Shown piece after piece: positions 17,741 through 25,403 of a DNA stretch of 35,307 nucleotides. Both the position numbers and the translations under genes were made by a program. Numbering within the stretch: the first letter of the stretch is position 1; each line of letters starts with the position of its first letter. The notes under the pieces were generated by a model. It was not told the origin of the DNA. It saw only the letters and a list, made by a program, of their open reading frames with translations, and did no database searches. Origin of the DNA: Microcoleus sp. GA_180221_E-2-1-MAG-45_12 (GTDB taxonomy: Bacteria; Cyanobacteriota; Cyanobacteriia; Cyanobacteriales; JAAUUE01); contig JAIMKT010000014.1 in the NCBI GenBank assembly GCA_020692245.1, forward strand, positions 25,905 to 61,211, read 5' to 3'.

Positions 17741-18994
17741 TGGCTCGATTACTTTGCTGGGGGACGATCGCTTCAGCAGCAAACTTGCCACAATAATACC
17801 AAAAATTGCCAGCCCCGCCATGGGATAAAAAACGTAGGTGTAATTGCCAAACAAATCACGAATTTGTCCAGTAACCAGAGTCCCAATCAAAGCACCCACC
17901 CCGTAGGCTGTAAACACAATCCCATAATTTTGAGCATACTGATTGGGGTTGAAAAATTGCAAAGTAATTGTGGGAGCCATGGCTAACCAGCCGCCAAGAT
18001 TGAACCAATAAAGACAAAAGGCGATGAGGTAGGTGGCGACCTGTCCCTTTTGAGCGCCGATCATCATTATGGAGGCAATCAAGATCAAAGTGTAGGAAGC
18101 GATCGCTACATAGCAGGGTTTCAGGCGATCGCACAGCCAGCCAAATAGAGGGCGACTCAGACCATTGAACAAGGCAAATAGCGAAACACTGCTAGCAGCT
18201 AAAGCCGGATTAATTTCAATCACTTCCTGCCCCACAGAACTAGAAATGCCGATCGCACTCAAGCCCACCAAACTCGCGATCGCATAACAAATCCATAATC
18301 CATAAAAAGCTCGATTTTTTAAGATTTGTGGGGGGTAGTTAATAGCTTGAGCCGGTGCTGAACTAGTTAAAGTTTGTCGGGGCTGCCAGTCCTTGGGGGG
18401 TGGTTTGAGCAGGGTGGCGATCGCCAGAATAATGATCATAAAAGCCAGACCCAAAATCCGCAAGGTGGGCTGAATCCCATAAGAGGCAATTAATTGATTA
18501 GCGAGGGGAGCAGTGAGCAAAGGAGAAAGCCCAAAACCGATAATTGTCAACCCTACCGCCAAGCCCCGTTTATCGGGAAACCATCTCGCCACCACTGCCA
18601 TCGGTACACCATAGGCGATCCCCACCCCTGTCCCTGTTAATACCCCATAGGAGAGGATCATCATCTCAACGTTACTTGCCAAGCTAGAGAGAATGTATCC
18701 CAAGCCAACGATAATTCCGCCAATAGCAGCGATCGGGCGCAGACCAAGACGGGGCATATAAAAACCCGCGATCGGCATTAGGAGAGCATAAAAAACTAGG
18801 GCTACAGTGTAGGGAAATAGGCTCTGGGTGGCGGTAATTCCCAACTCATCTTCCAGGGGTTTTCTAAATACACTCCAAGTATATAAATTTCCCAAACAGA
18901 GCAGAATTATCATTCCCAAGGGAATCAGCAGCCATCGCCCTGTTTCGGCGGGGATTCCCAATACAGTTACCTTTGAAGGATCGTTGTCAAGCAT
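17732..18994 (-). CDS. MFS transporter, OFA (oxalate/formate antiporter-like) type
   Basis: The 420-residue protein has twelve predicted membrane helices. The MFS features include LYTWSVFRKPLE in the first helix region, GVLTGTGVGIAYG in helix 4 and the loop WFPDKRGLAVGLTIIGFGLSP, all as in the OFA group (oxalate/formate or monocarboxylate transporters). The GWLCDRLKP loop marks the second half. The substrate cannot be deduced. ATG 18994 gives a short hydrophilic N-terminus before helix 1. A partial, broken relative of this gene lies beyond the neighbouring ATPase at 22284-22407. The 3' end overlaps the convergent beta-lactamase-like gene by 9 bp. Confidence 0.92.
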   Translation of the reverse strand: MLDNDPSKVTVLGIPAETGRWLLIPLGMIILLCLGNLYTWSVFRKPLEDELGITATQSLFPYTVALVFYALLMPIAGFYMPRLGLRPIAAIGGIIVGLGYILSSLASNVEMMILSYGVLTGTGVGIAYGVPMAVVARWFPDKRGLAVGLTIIGFGLSPLLTAPLANQLIASYGIQPTLRILGLAFMIIILAIATLLKPPPKDWQPRQTLTSSAPAQAINYPPQILKNRAFYGLWICYAIASLVGLSAIGISSSVGQEVIEINPALAASSVSLFALFNGLSRPLFGWLCDRLKPCYVAIASYTLILIASIMMIGAQKGQVATYLIAFCLYWFNLGGWLAMAPTITLQFFNPNQYAQNYGIVFTAYGVGALIGTLVTGQIRDLFGNYTYVFYPMAGLAIFGIIVASLLLKRSSPSKVIEPLS

Positions 18995-19117
18995 AAGTTA
19001 TCAGGCAAAGTTTGCTAATCTCCATCATGACCCATGGCAGTACTCAGATATCGCTCCCCAGCACTAGGGTTGAATGATCATAATGTGTTGATTTTGATAT
19101 TACGATCGCACTCCAAA

Positions 19118-22042
19118 TCATAGCGATCGCGAATGTTTCCGTTTTCTAGTACGCAAAAACAACTTACGCAATTCTTCCAAACCAATCAAAATCGGTGGAC
19201 AGGTTAGCAACAGCAACCAATGCCAATTAGTTAAGGAAGCAGTTCCGAATACTTGTCTAAAGGGAGGGAAGTCGATAAAGGCGAAGAGAGCCACACATTC
19301 CACCGTAATTCCTAACCAGAGCAAACTATTATTTGACAAGGATTGACGGAAAATGGAACCCCAAGACGAACGGCAGGCGAATAAATTGCCGACTTGACAA
19401 GCGACGATCGCTGCTAGAGTCATAGTTGTCGCTTGGCGATAGATGCCTGTCACCGTAGGGTCAGCAGTATGATTAAGAATCATCGGTGTGACCTGTTGCA
19501 AATCTGCTAAGGAATAGCCATAGCTCCACCAGACAATAAAGAATCCTAACATTGATAGAACTGCTTCAATTACACCTAGAAATAGATAGGCACGAATCAG
19601 TAAGGGAACATTGAGTAAAAATTCCTGTTTGGGACGGGGTGGACGATCCATAATTCCTGCTTCGGGAGTTTCTGCTCCGAGCGCAAGGGCTGGAACCATG
19701 TCCGTACCCAAATCCACCGCTAGAATTTGTAAAATCGTCAGCGCAGGCGGAATCCTAAAAGCAACCATTCCTAAAAACGGTACAATTTCTGGGACATTTG
19801 AGGCAAGGATATAGGTCATAAACTTGCGAATATTCTGATAAATTGCCCGACCCTGCTCGATCGCCACCACAATCGTCGCAAAGTTATCATCGGTTAACAC
19901 AATATCCGCCGCTTCCCGCGCCACATCCGTACCATTTTGTCCCATGGCAATGCCGATATTCGCCGCCCGTAAGGCAGGAGCATCATTTACGCCATCCCCT
20001 GTCACCGCTACGATTTCACCAATATTTTTATAGGCTTGTACCAATCGCAATTTATGCTCAGGCGACATCCGCGCAAATACTAAGCCGTGCCGATATTTCA
20101 CCACCTGTTTTAGTTGTGCGTCCGAGAGATGTCCCATTCCTTCACCCGTGACCACCCGCACTTTATCGCCCACTAAGCCGATCTGACGGGCGATCGCTTC
20201 AGCAGTCAGTCCATAGTCACCCGTGACCATCGTTACTTTGATCCCCGCTTGATGACATTGGGCGATCGCCTTAGGTACTTCTTCACGGGGAGGATCGAAC
20301 ATGGCAACTAATCCGATGAAGATCAGATCCTGCTCCAAATCCTGAGCCTTTAGATCCAGCAGTTCCTGTCCTCCCTGACGCGCTGCCAGTCCTAACACCC
20401 GAAATCCTTGTCTAGCCAAGTCATCATTAGCTCTGACAACTTCATCCCAATAGTCATGGGTCAACTCCTGCGATTTGCCATCACGCAAAATCCAATGGCA
20501 ATGTTTGAGAACTTCCAAAGGTGCACCTTTAGTGAAAGCAAGATTGGGCGATGGACTTGACCATAGTTTGGAATCTTGCCAATGCAAAACCACGGTCATC
20601 ATTAAGCGGCGTGAATCAAAGGGAAGTTCCCGTAAGCGGGGATACTGCTTTTGTAACTCTTCTAAATTTAGTTCCGCTTTTCCCGCCGCCACTAAGAGAG
20701 CCGCCTCAGTGGGATCGCCAATTTCTTGCCAACGACTTGGAGAATTAAGATGCACTAATTTGGCATTCGAGCAGAGTGCTGAACCAATTAATAAAACCTT
20801 GGCTTTCCAAGCAATTTCCGCATCATTAGGAAGATTCACTTTGCCGCTACTGGGATCGTAACCAGCACCTGTCACCTCAATTAGCCTGTTGGTCAGCACG
20901 TCATCAGCATGATCAGCTTGTGTTGGCTCTGTTGGTAGCCAGAGATAACGTACCGTCATTTCGTTTTTAGTTAATGTGCCAGTCTTATCGGTACAAATTA
21001 CCGTAGTCGCACTCAGAGTCTCTACTGCTGAAAGCCTTCTAACAAGGGCATTACGCCGCGCCATTCTCTTCACCCCAAGGGCTAGGGCAAGGGTTACGGT
21101 CGGCAATAAACCTTCAGGGACATTAGCAACGATAATCCCGATCGCAAAGATAAAACTCTCAGTCACATCCATCCCAATCAGCAAGTAACTCAGGGCAAAT
21201 ACCGTTGCACCCATACCAAGGGCGATCGCGGTAATCAGCCGCACAATCCGCGCCACTTGAATTTCTAACGTACTGGGTTCGCGCTTTACTACCGTAGTTA
21301 AATGTGCTACCTGTCCAAACTCAGTTTCGGAACCCGTCGCATAGACCACCGCTACAGCTCGACCTGCGGCTACGGTCGAACCTGCCAACACAAGATTAGC
21401 GATTTCCGAGGGATTTACTTTTTCTTGCATCGGTTGTTCGCCTTGACGCAGCATGGTTTTACCGCCACGAATAGAAACTGCTTCACGTAGTCTTACGGGG
21501 TAAGGACTTCGAGCCACAGGCAAGGATTCCCCTGTCATTACGGAGACATCAAGATATAAACTTTCGGCGGAGATTAGCCGCGCATCTGCGGAAATGCGAT
21601 CGCCTTCTTCCAATTGCATGACATCGCCGCGCACCAGTTCTCTCGCAGGAATTTGCTTTAATTCACCATCTCGATAAACCTTCACCTGCATCGGCAAGAC
21701 TTTTTTCAACGCTGATAGTGCTTTCTCTGCTTGAAACTCTTGCCAAAAGCTGAAGATCGCGTTAATCCAGATCACAGACCAAACTGCCCACCCCAGTTCA
21801 GGGGTACGGGAAATAAATGCAAGAATTCCTGCTACCCACAGCAACAGAGCCATAAAATGCGTCAATTGGTCGGCAAACCTGAGCCACAGAGGACGATGGG
21901 CGGGTTCAGGTAATTCATTTGCACCAAATTTTTCTAGTCTCTGTTGGGCTTCATTTTGAGACAATCCATTGGCAGTAGTACCAAGAGATTGATAGACCTC
22001 TTCAAAGGACAAAGCCCATAGTGGTTGATGTGATTGTGGCAT
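19118..22042 (-). CDS. P-type cation-transporting ATPase, Na,K-ATPase-like (type II)
   Basis: This 974-residue pump has the N-terminal cation-ATPase domain (about 5-75), the actuator motif TGES (about 170), the phosphorylation site DKTGTLT with Asp 352, the nucleotide-binding KGAP, and the hinge TGDGVNDAPAL. Ion-site helices point to the animal Na,K/H,K-like branch: ANVPEGLLPTVTLAL in helix 4, SNVPEIVPFL in helix 5 and DLGTDMVPALALGAE in helix 6 closely match that subfamily. The C-terminal cation-ATPase domain contains about four more helices. The transported ion may be Na+ or Ca2+; sequence alone cannot decide. It carries normal HIP1-like octamers, so it looks native. ATG 22042 is preceded by GGAACAAAAAG. 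Confidence 0.93.
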   Translation of the reverse strand: MPQSHQPLWALSFEEVYQSLGTTANGLSQNEAQQRLEKFGANELPEPAHRPLWLRFADQLTHFMALLLWVAGILAFISRTPELGWAVWSVIWINAIFSFWQEFQAEKALSALKKVLPMQVKVYRDGELKQIPARELVRGDVMQLEEGDRISADARLISAESLYLDVSVMTGESLPVARSPYPVRLREAVSIRGGKTMLRQGEQPMQEKVNPSEIANLVLAGSTVAAGRAVAVVYATGSETEFGQVAHLTTVVKREPSTLEIQVARIVRLITAIALGMGATVFALSYLLIGMDVTESFIFAIGIIVANVPEGLLPTVTLALALGVKRMARRNALVRRLSAVETLSATTVICTDKTGTLTKNEMTVRYLWLPTEPTQADHADDVLTNRLIEVTGAGYDPSSGKVNLPNDAEIAWKAKVLLIGSALCSNAKLVHLNSPSRWQEIGDPTEAALLVAAGKAELNLEELQKQYPRLRELPFDSRRLMMTVVLHWQDSKLWSSPSPNLAFTKGAPLEVLKHCHWILRDGKSQELTHDYWDEVVRANDDLARQGFRVLGLAARQGGQELLDLKAQDLEQDLIFIGLVAMFDPPREEVPKAIAQCHQAGIKVTMVTGDYGLTAEAIARQIGLVGDKVRVVTGEGMGHLSDAQLKQVVKYRHGLVFARMSPEHKLRLVQAYKNIGEIVAVTGDGVNDAPALRAANIGIAMGQNGTDVAREAADIVLTDDNFATIVVAIEQGRAIYQNIRKFMTYILASNVPEIVPFLGMVAFRIPPALTILQILAVDLGTDMVPALALGAETPEAGIMDRPPRPKQEFLLNVPLLIRAYLFLGVIEAVLSMLGFFIVWWSYGYSLADLQQVTPMILNHTADPTVTGIYRQATTMTLAAIVACQVGNLFACRSSWGSIFRQSLSNNSLLWLGITVECVALFAFIDFPPFRQVFGTASLTNWHWLLLLTCPPILIGLEELRKLFLRTRKRKHSRSL

Positions 22043-22170
22043 CTTTTTGTTCCTATTTAGGCAGTATATTAAAGTAGCAATTTTCTCTTCTCATTCAAAA
22101 AATAGGTATGGATACTTAAGGATTAATTATGGTGGAGCATGTTCTTGATTTTTTGCTTAACAAAATTCTC

Positions 22171-22200
22171 TTGACAAACTCTGATTGAAGTCAATCTAAT
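22171..22200 (+). promoter_or_regulatory. Candidate sigma70-type promoter or operator in the ATPase upstream region
   Basis: TTGACA (22171-22176) and TCTAAT (22195-22200) are separated by 18 bp, and TTGAC with GTCAA (22190-22194) makes a short inverted repeat within the same element. It points toward the cytochrome b561-like gene 320 bp away and lies 128 bp upstream of the ATPase start on the other strand. It could be an operator for the ATPase or a promoter for the rightward gene. Confidence 0.35.
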
Positions 22201-22283
22201 GGTAATGCGATCCTTTCAGGATTTAGCGAGATTCATACCTTCCATTTTCAAAACAATTTCGGCAACGCAACCCATTTCCTGCG

Positions 22284-22407
22284 GCGAGGGGAGCAGTGAG
22301 CAAGGGAGAAAGCCCAAAACCGATAATTGTCAACCCTACCGCCAAGCCCCGTTTATCGGGAAACCATAGGCGATCCCTACTCCAGTCCCCGAAAGTACAC
22401 CAAAAGT
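22284..22407 (-). pseudogene. Broken mosaic fragment of an OFA-type MFS gene
   Basis: Positions 22284-22367 match 18501-18584 of the intact MFS gene at 83 of 84 bases and encode the same FPDKRGLAVGLTIIGFGLSP region. Next to it, 22368-22407 encodes GVLSGTGVGIAYG, the same protein region as helix 4 but with only about two thirds nucleotide identity. The 28 bases between these parts in the intact gene (18585-18612) are missing; the break lies at a repeated ACCAT, and the loss shifts the frame. All other parts of the gene are gone. The fragment flanks the ATPase on the side opposite to the intact MFS gene. Confidence 0.9.
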
Positions 22408-22523
22408 TGATCAGGCATAAATTACTTGTCAATCATAGGACTTGGGATAACTTCCTTAAAATTTGCAAATCCTTGAAGACTGCTATAAGATCGTAGAGAA
22501 AAAATTGAGAGAAGAATAGATTT

Positions 22524-23129
22524 ATGGCTCGATCGCACCCCTATCAACCCCTACCCCTGCGTGTATTTCACGGGATCAATGGCTTAGTTGCCCTAGGGGC
22601 GATCGTCACTGGTTTTTTGGTCTACAACAGGTTTGATGGCAGATTTGGGGAACTACCCCTGCCCAGAATTAATGACATTATTGGTCTACATGGGACTTTG
22701 GGCTTAACCCTAATGTTTGTGTTCCCGGTGTTTGCCCTCTACAGTTTCCACGCTGGACAAAAACGCCTAGTCCAAGCAGATTCCCTCAGCAAGTTATCAC
22801 AGTTTGGAAAGCCCATCTGGTGGTATAGTCTTCATCGCCTTGTCAATACTCTATTTTTGGTTGGTATCGGTTGCGCTCTTCTCTCTGGCAGAATGATGCA
22901 GGAATCATGGCTTCCCTTGGGAGAATTAAATCACGTTTGGTACTCTGCTCACCTCATAGCTTGGGCAGTAATAACTCTAACTGTGCCTATCCATTTATCA
23001 ATGATTATTAAGGTCGGTGGTGTGCCTCTGCTCTTGTCGATCGCTAGTTTTTCTAACCGTCCGGGAGATAATTGGCAGGACTGGAGGCGAAAATTTGCAT
23101 CAATGTTCGATCGACGCTCCCGCCCTTAA
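22524..23129 (+). CDS. Cytochrome b561-like membrane protein
   Basis: The 201-residue protein has four to five membrane helices and histidines placed as haem ligands in FHGINGL (helix 1), GLHGTLGL, LHRLVN, SAHLIAW and PIHLSM. This fits the cytochrome b561 / Ni-hydrogenase b-type cytochrome superfamily, which passes electrons across the membrane between quinones and partner proteins. The partner is unknown. The ATG at 22524 is preceded by GAGAGAAGAATAG, a weak ribosome-binding site. The next feature is a small membrane protein 47 bp downstream on the same strand. Confidence 0.8.
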   Translation: MARSHPYQPLPLRVFHGINGLVALGAIVTGFLVYNRFDGRFGELPLPRINDIIGLHGTLGLTLMFVFPVFALYSFHAGQKRLVQADSLSKLSQFGKPIWWYSLHRLVNTLFLVGIGCALLSGRMMQESWLPLGELNHVWYSAHLIAWAVITLTVPIHLSMIIKVGGVPLLLSIASFSNRPGDNWQDWRRKFASMFDRRSRP

Positions 23130-23176
23130 CATCCCTTAAATGCTCGAAATACTTACAAATTCTTAAATTCTAACTA

Positions 23177-23320
23177 ATGGCAAAGAAATCAAACTCTAAC
23201 CCACTATTATTAACTGCTGAAATTTTGGTTCTAACCTTAATTGTTGTTGCCTTCATTGCTCCAGTTTTTGTCTCTGCAACCCAAACCCAGAGTACAACAA
23301 CCAAAACTAGAGTAGCTTAG
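23177..23320 (+). CDS. Small single-helix membrane protein, 47 residues
   Basis: A short frame starts at ATG 23177 (MAKKSNSNPLLLTAEILVL) and contains one clear membrane helix, about residues 9-34 (rich in Leu, Ile, Val and Phe), followed by a Thr/Gln/Ser-rich tail ending at TAG 23320. The lysine-rich N-terminus suggests a cytoplasmic start. It lies 47 bp after the b561-like gene on the same strand and opposite to petG. It is not a photosystem subunit that I recognise. Composition and helix make a real gene likely, though no Shine-Dalgarno is visible and a membrane helix can arise by chance in AT-rich sequence. Confidence 0.55.
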   Translation: MAKKSNSNPLLLTAEILVLTLIVVAFIAPVFVSATQTQSTTTKTRVA

Positions 23321-23407
23321 AGGATTCCTGAAGATTTTCCAGCGACTAAATTAGTTACTACGTAGGCTAGGTTTAGAAACATAACCCAACCTACACTTAC
23401 AAACTAA

Positions 23408-23521
23408 CTACATACCTAGGGTGTTGCCCCGTTTGTATTGTTCATAGGCTTTGAAAAATAATCCGCCGAGGGTGACAAAAATCAGACCCAAAACGATCCC
23501 AGAAAGTAGAGGTTCAACCAC
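23408..23521 (-). CDS. petG: Cytochrome b6f complex subunit 5
   Basis: The minus strand encodes 37 residues beginning [20 protein letters not shown] and ending with [14 protein letters not shown], the standard PetG sequence and length. PetG is a single-helix subunit needed for assembly or stability of the cytochrome b6f complex in the thylakoid membrane. The start is GTG at 23521-23519, supported by AAGGAG about seven bases upstream. As often with this gene, it stands alone, away from petA/C and petB/D. Confidence 0.95.
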   Translation of the reverse strand: MVEPLLSGIVLGLIFVTLGGLFFKAYEQYKRGNTLGM

Positions 23522-23652
23522 AATAAAACTCCTTATTATCTTTATATACTTATTGCCTAATGCTTCTTCCATAATATAGCAGTCTCAAGCAATTTCCAGC
23601 AATTCCACAGTTCCCAATATCGCCGTACCAACAGTTTTTCCACTTCTCAAAT

Positions 23653-24546
23653 CTACTCAAGTAATGGCAAAATCTGGCGAATTAGCCCGATCGTGACCGC
23701 AGGTTGTTCTAGTTGGGGAGTAAATCCCACATCATCCAGATAGTAAAAGCGCCGAATGACTTGAGGATTCATGGCTGCGAGCTGCCGCCCCATTTCAGGG
23801 CTAGTGAACTGAGAACCTTTACCCCAAATCATGGCGGTAGGAACCGTTAATCTGGCGATATATGGGGACAAGTCAAAGCACAAATCACCCCGCACGAAGG
23901 AGAGCGCTGCATACTCTGCATTTTCCTGTTGCGCCGATCGCAAGTACGCTTCAACAATTTCTGGGTAAATTCGCTCTGCCTTAGCAAACTGGCGTTGTTC
24001 CAAAAAGCTCCGAATCCCCAAGCTATTGGCCACCCCTGTCCCGTAGAGTAGTTGATTGAGAAAGGGGGCATTCACAGCCTGAGCAAACTGGGCAAAACCG
24101 CTCTGGCGATAGTCCTGTCCAAACTCACTCAAACCAGAGGCTGTGGTGACAATTAAGGACTTGAATAACTCTGGTCGATCGATCGCTGCCCGAATCGTAA
24201 ACGCTGCTGTCAAAGATGAGGCAATTACCGTGGTTGGTCTAGAGCAAGTCTGCTCCATGAACTCGATGATAGTTTCGATATAATCTTCGGCTTGGTAGCT
24301 GCGAGGGGGATGATCCGATCGCCCCCAGCCAATCAAATCGGGAGCCAAGACTTGATAATCTGCGGCAAAAGCTGGATATACTTTTGACCATTCGTAAGCA
24401 GAGGAGCCACCACCAAAGCCGTGGAGAAATACTAATGTTTCTGTTGGGGTAGGTTCATTCCATGGTTCTCCTTGAGCCGTGTAATAGATCATCTTGCCAA
24501 GTTTGGTCACGATCGAGCGTTCACCAAAACCACGGGGGATAAACAT
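23653..24546 (-). CDS. Alpha/beta-hydrolase fold protein with degenerate catalytic triad
   Basis: The 297-residue protein has the alpha/beta-hydrolase oxyanion motif FLHGFGGGSSAYEW and the strand-turn LAPDLIGWGRSDHP. The nucleophile elbow is ASSLTA with Ser 111. The acid position that normally reads WGxxD is WGKGS here, and the expected GH before the last helix is GF (DDVGFTPQLEQP), so Asp and His of the triad seem to be missing. Either other residues serve, or the protein has a non-enzymatic role, as in some cyanobacterial relatives. No signal peptide is seen. ATG 24546 is preceded by TAGGAGAAATT (GGAGAA), a good ribosome-binding site. Confidence 0.85.
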   Translation of the reverse strand: MFIPRGFGERSIVTKLGKMIYYTAQGEPWNEPTPTETLVFLHGFGGGSSAYEWSKVYPAFAADYQVLAPDLIGWGRSDHPPRSYQAEDYIETIIEFMEQTCSRPTTVIASSLTAAFTIRAAIDRPELFKSLIVTTASGLSEFGQDYRQSGFAQFAQAVNAPFLNQLLYGTGVANSLGIRSFLEQRQFAKAERIYPEIVEAYLRSAQQENAEYAALSFVRGDLCFDLSPYIARLTVPTAMIWGKGSQFTSPEMGRQLAAMNPQVIRRFYYLDDVGFTPQLEQPAVTIGLIRQILPLLE

Positions 24547-24638
24547 TTAAATTTCTCCTAATTAATCTTAATTAATCCTAATTGAATACTGGGATTTGTG
24601 TCGACTAATTGCAGATTATTAAGTGTGACATCCCGATC

Positions 24639-25007
24639 CTAACTACCACAACTAGTTTGTCTCAGGAAATCTGCTCTAATCCAGCCTCTGGTGCGACTAG
24701 GAAGATATTCGACTTGCCGCCATGTGTTCCCTTGGTTATCTTGGCGAACGATTCTTGAAGCCGGACCAGTTAAGTTATTGACAATTTGACCTACTAATAC
24801 GTAGCCTCTAATTTCAAAATCTGTGCCGGGTCCCGATCGCATATTGATTTGTGATCCTTGCTCTTCTCCAATCACCCTGGAATAACATTCACCATTTCGG
24901 ATACTGACTTCTTCTTGGGCTGTGGCTGGAGGGGTAAGTGTTGGAAAAATGGTCAGTAGGGGAGCGATCGTAGCTACAGTAGCAATGAAAATATTTTTAA
25001 GCTTCAT
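24639..25007 (-). CDS. Secreted bacterial SH3 (SH3b) domain protein
   Basis: The 122-residue protein has a clear signal peptide: MKLKN followed by a hydrophobic stretch, with likely cleavage after ATA (about residue 30). The mature part is one SH3b-type domain, marked by INMRSGPGTDFEIRGYVLVGQ and WRQVEYLPSRTRGWIRADFL. Cysteines at both ends (NGECYS and QTSCG) could form a disulfide. Such domains bind peptidoglycan or other envelope components; the ligand is not known. It is divergent from chlP, with about 396 bp between. Confidence 0.85.
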   Translation of the reverse strand: MKLKNIFIATVATIAPLLTIFPTLTPPATAQEEVSIRNGECYSRVIGEEQGSQINMRSGPGTDFEIRGYVLVGQIVNNLTGPASRIVRQDNQGNTWRQVEYLPSRTRGWIRADFLRQTSCGS

Positions 25008-25403
25008 GATTGTCTTGATAGATTTTGAGTAATTTACAGAGTTATAGATAGCGATCGCCTGAGAGAATAATTTAGAGGTAAGAGTTTGCTTGGACTTTCT
25101 AAAACTAGAAAACTTCCTAAGTATTAATCTCTATTAACCATAACATCGAAAAAATAAGGATTCCCTCAAAAATAGTACGATTACTAAAAATATTTGATTT
25201 TAGGGATTACCGGAAAAAGTTCGCAAAATGACTGATTATCAAGAATAATTTACATTTTCTTTAGCATTAATCTAAAAGTTATTAAGCATTGTTACTGCCT
25301 TGTTAAGGTCTGTTGCAAATTTACCTAGGACAGAGCAAATTTCGGAGGTAGCCGTGATACCATAACCATCCATAAGGATAAAAAGAGATACGGGAGAAAA
25401 ACT
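25008..25403. promoter_or_regulatory. Divergent intergenic region upstream of chlP
   Basis: No gene is visible in this AT-rich 396 bp. It must hold the divergent promoters of the SH3b gene and chlP. GCAAATTT occurs twice (25313-25320 and 25335-25342), a 22-bp period or two helical turns, about 60-90 bp before the chlP start. That could be a paired regulator site. CGGGAG at 25391-25396 is the chlP ribosome-binding site and supports the TTG start at 25404. Confidence 0.45.

Noticed and set aside
22223-22432. 69-residue minus-strand frame as a real gene
   Set aside because: Its only recognisable part is the piece of the MFS gene with a frame-shifting deletion; it is treated as a pseudogene fragment.
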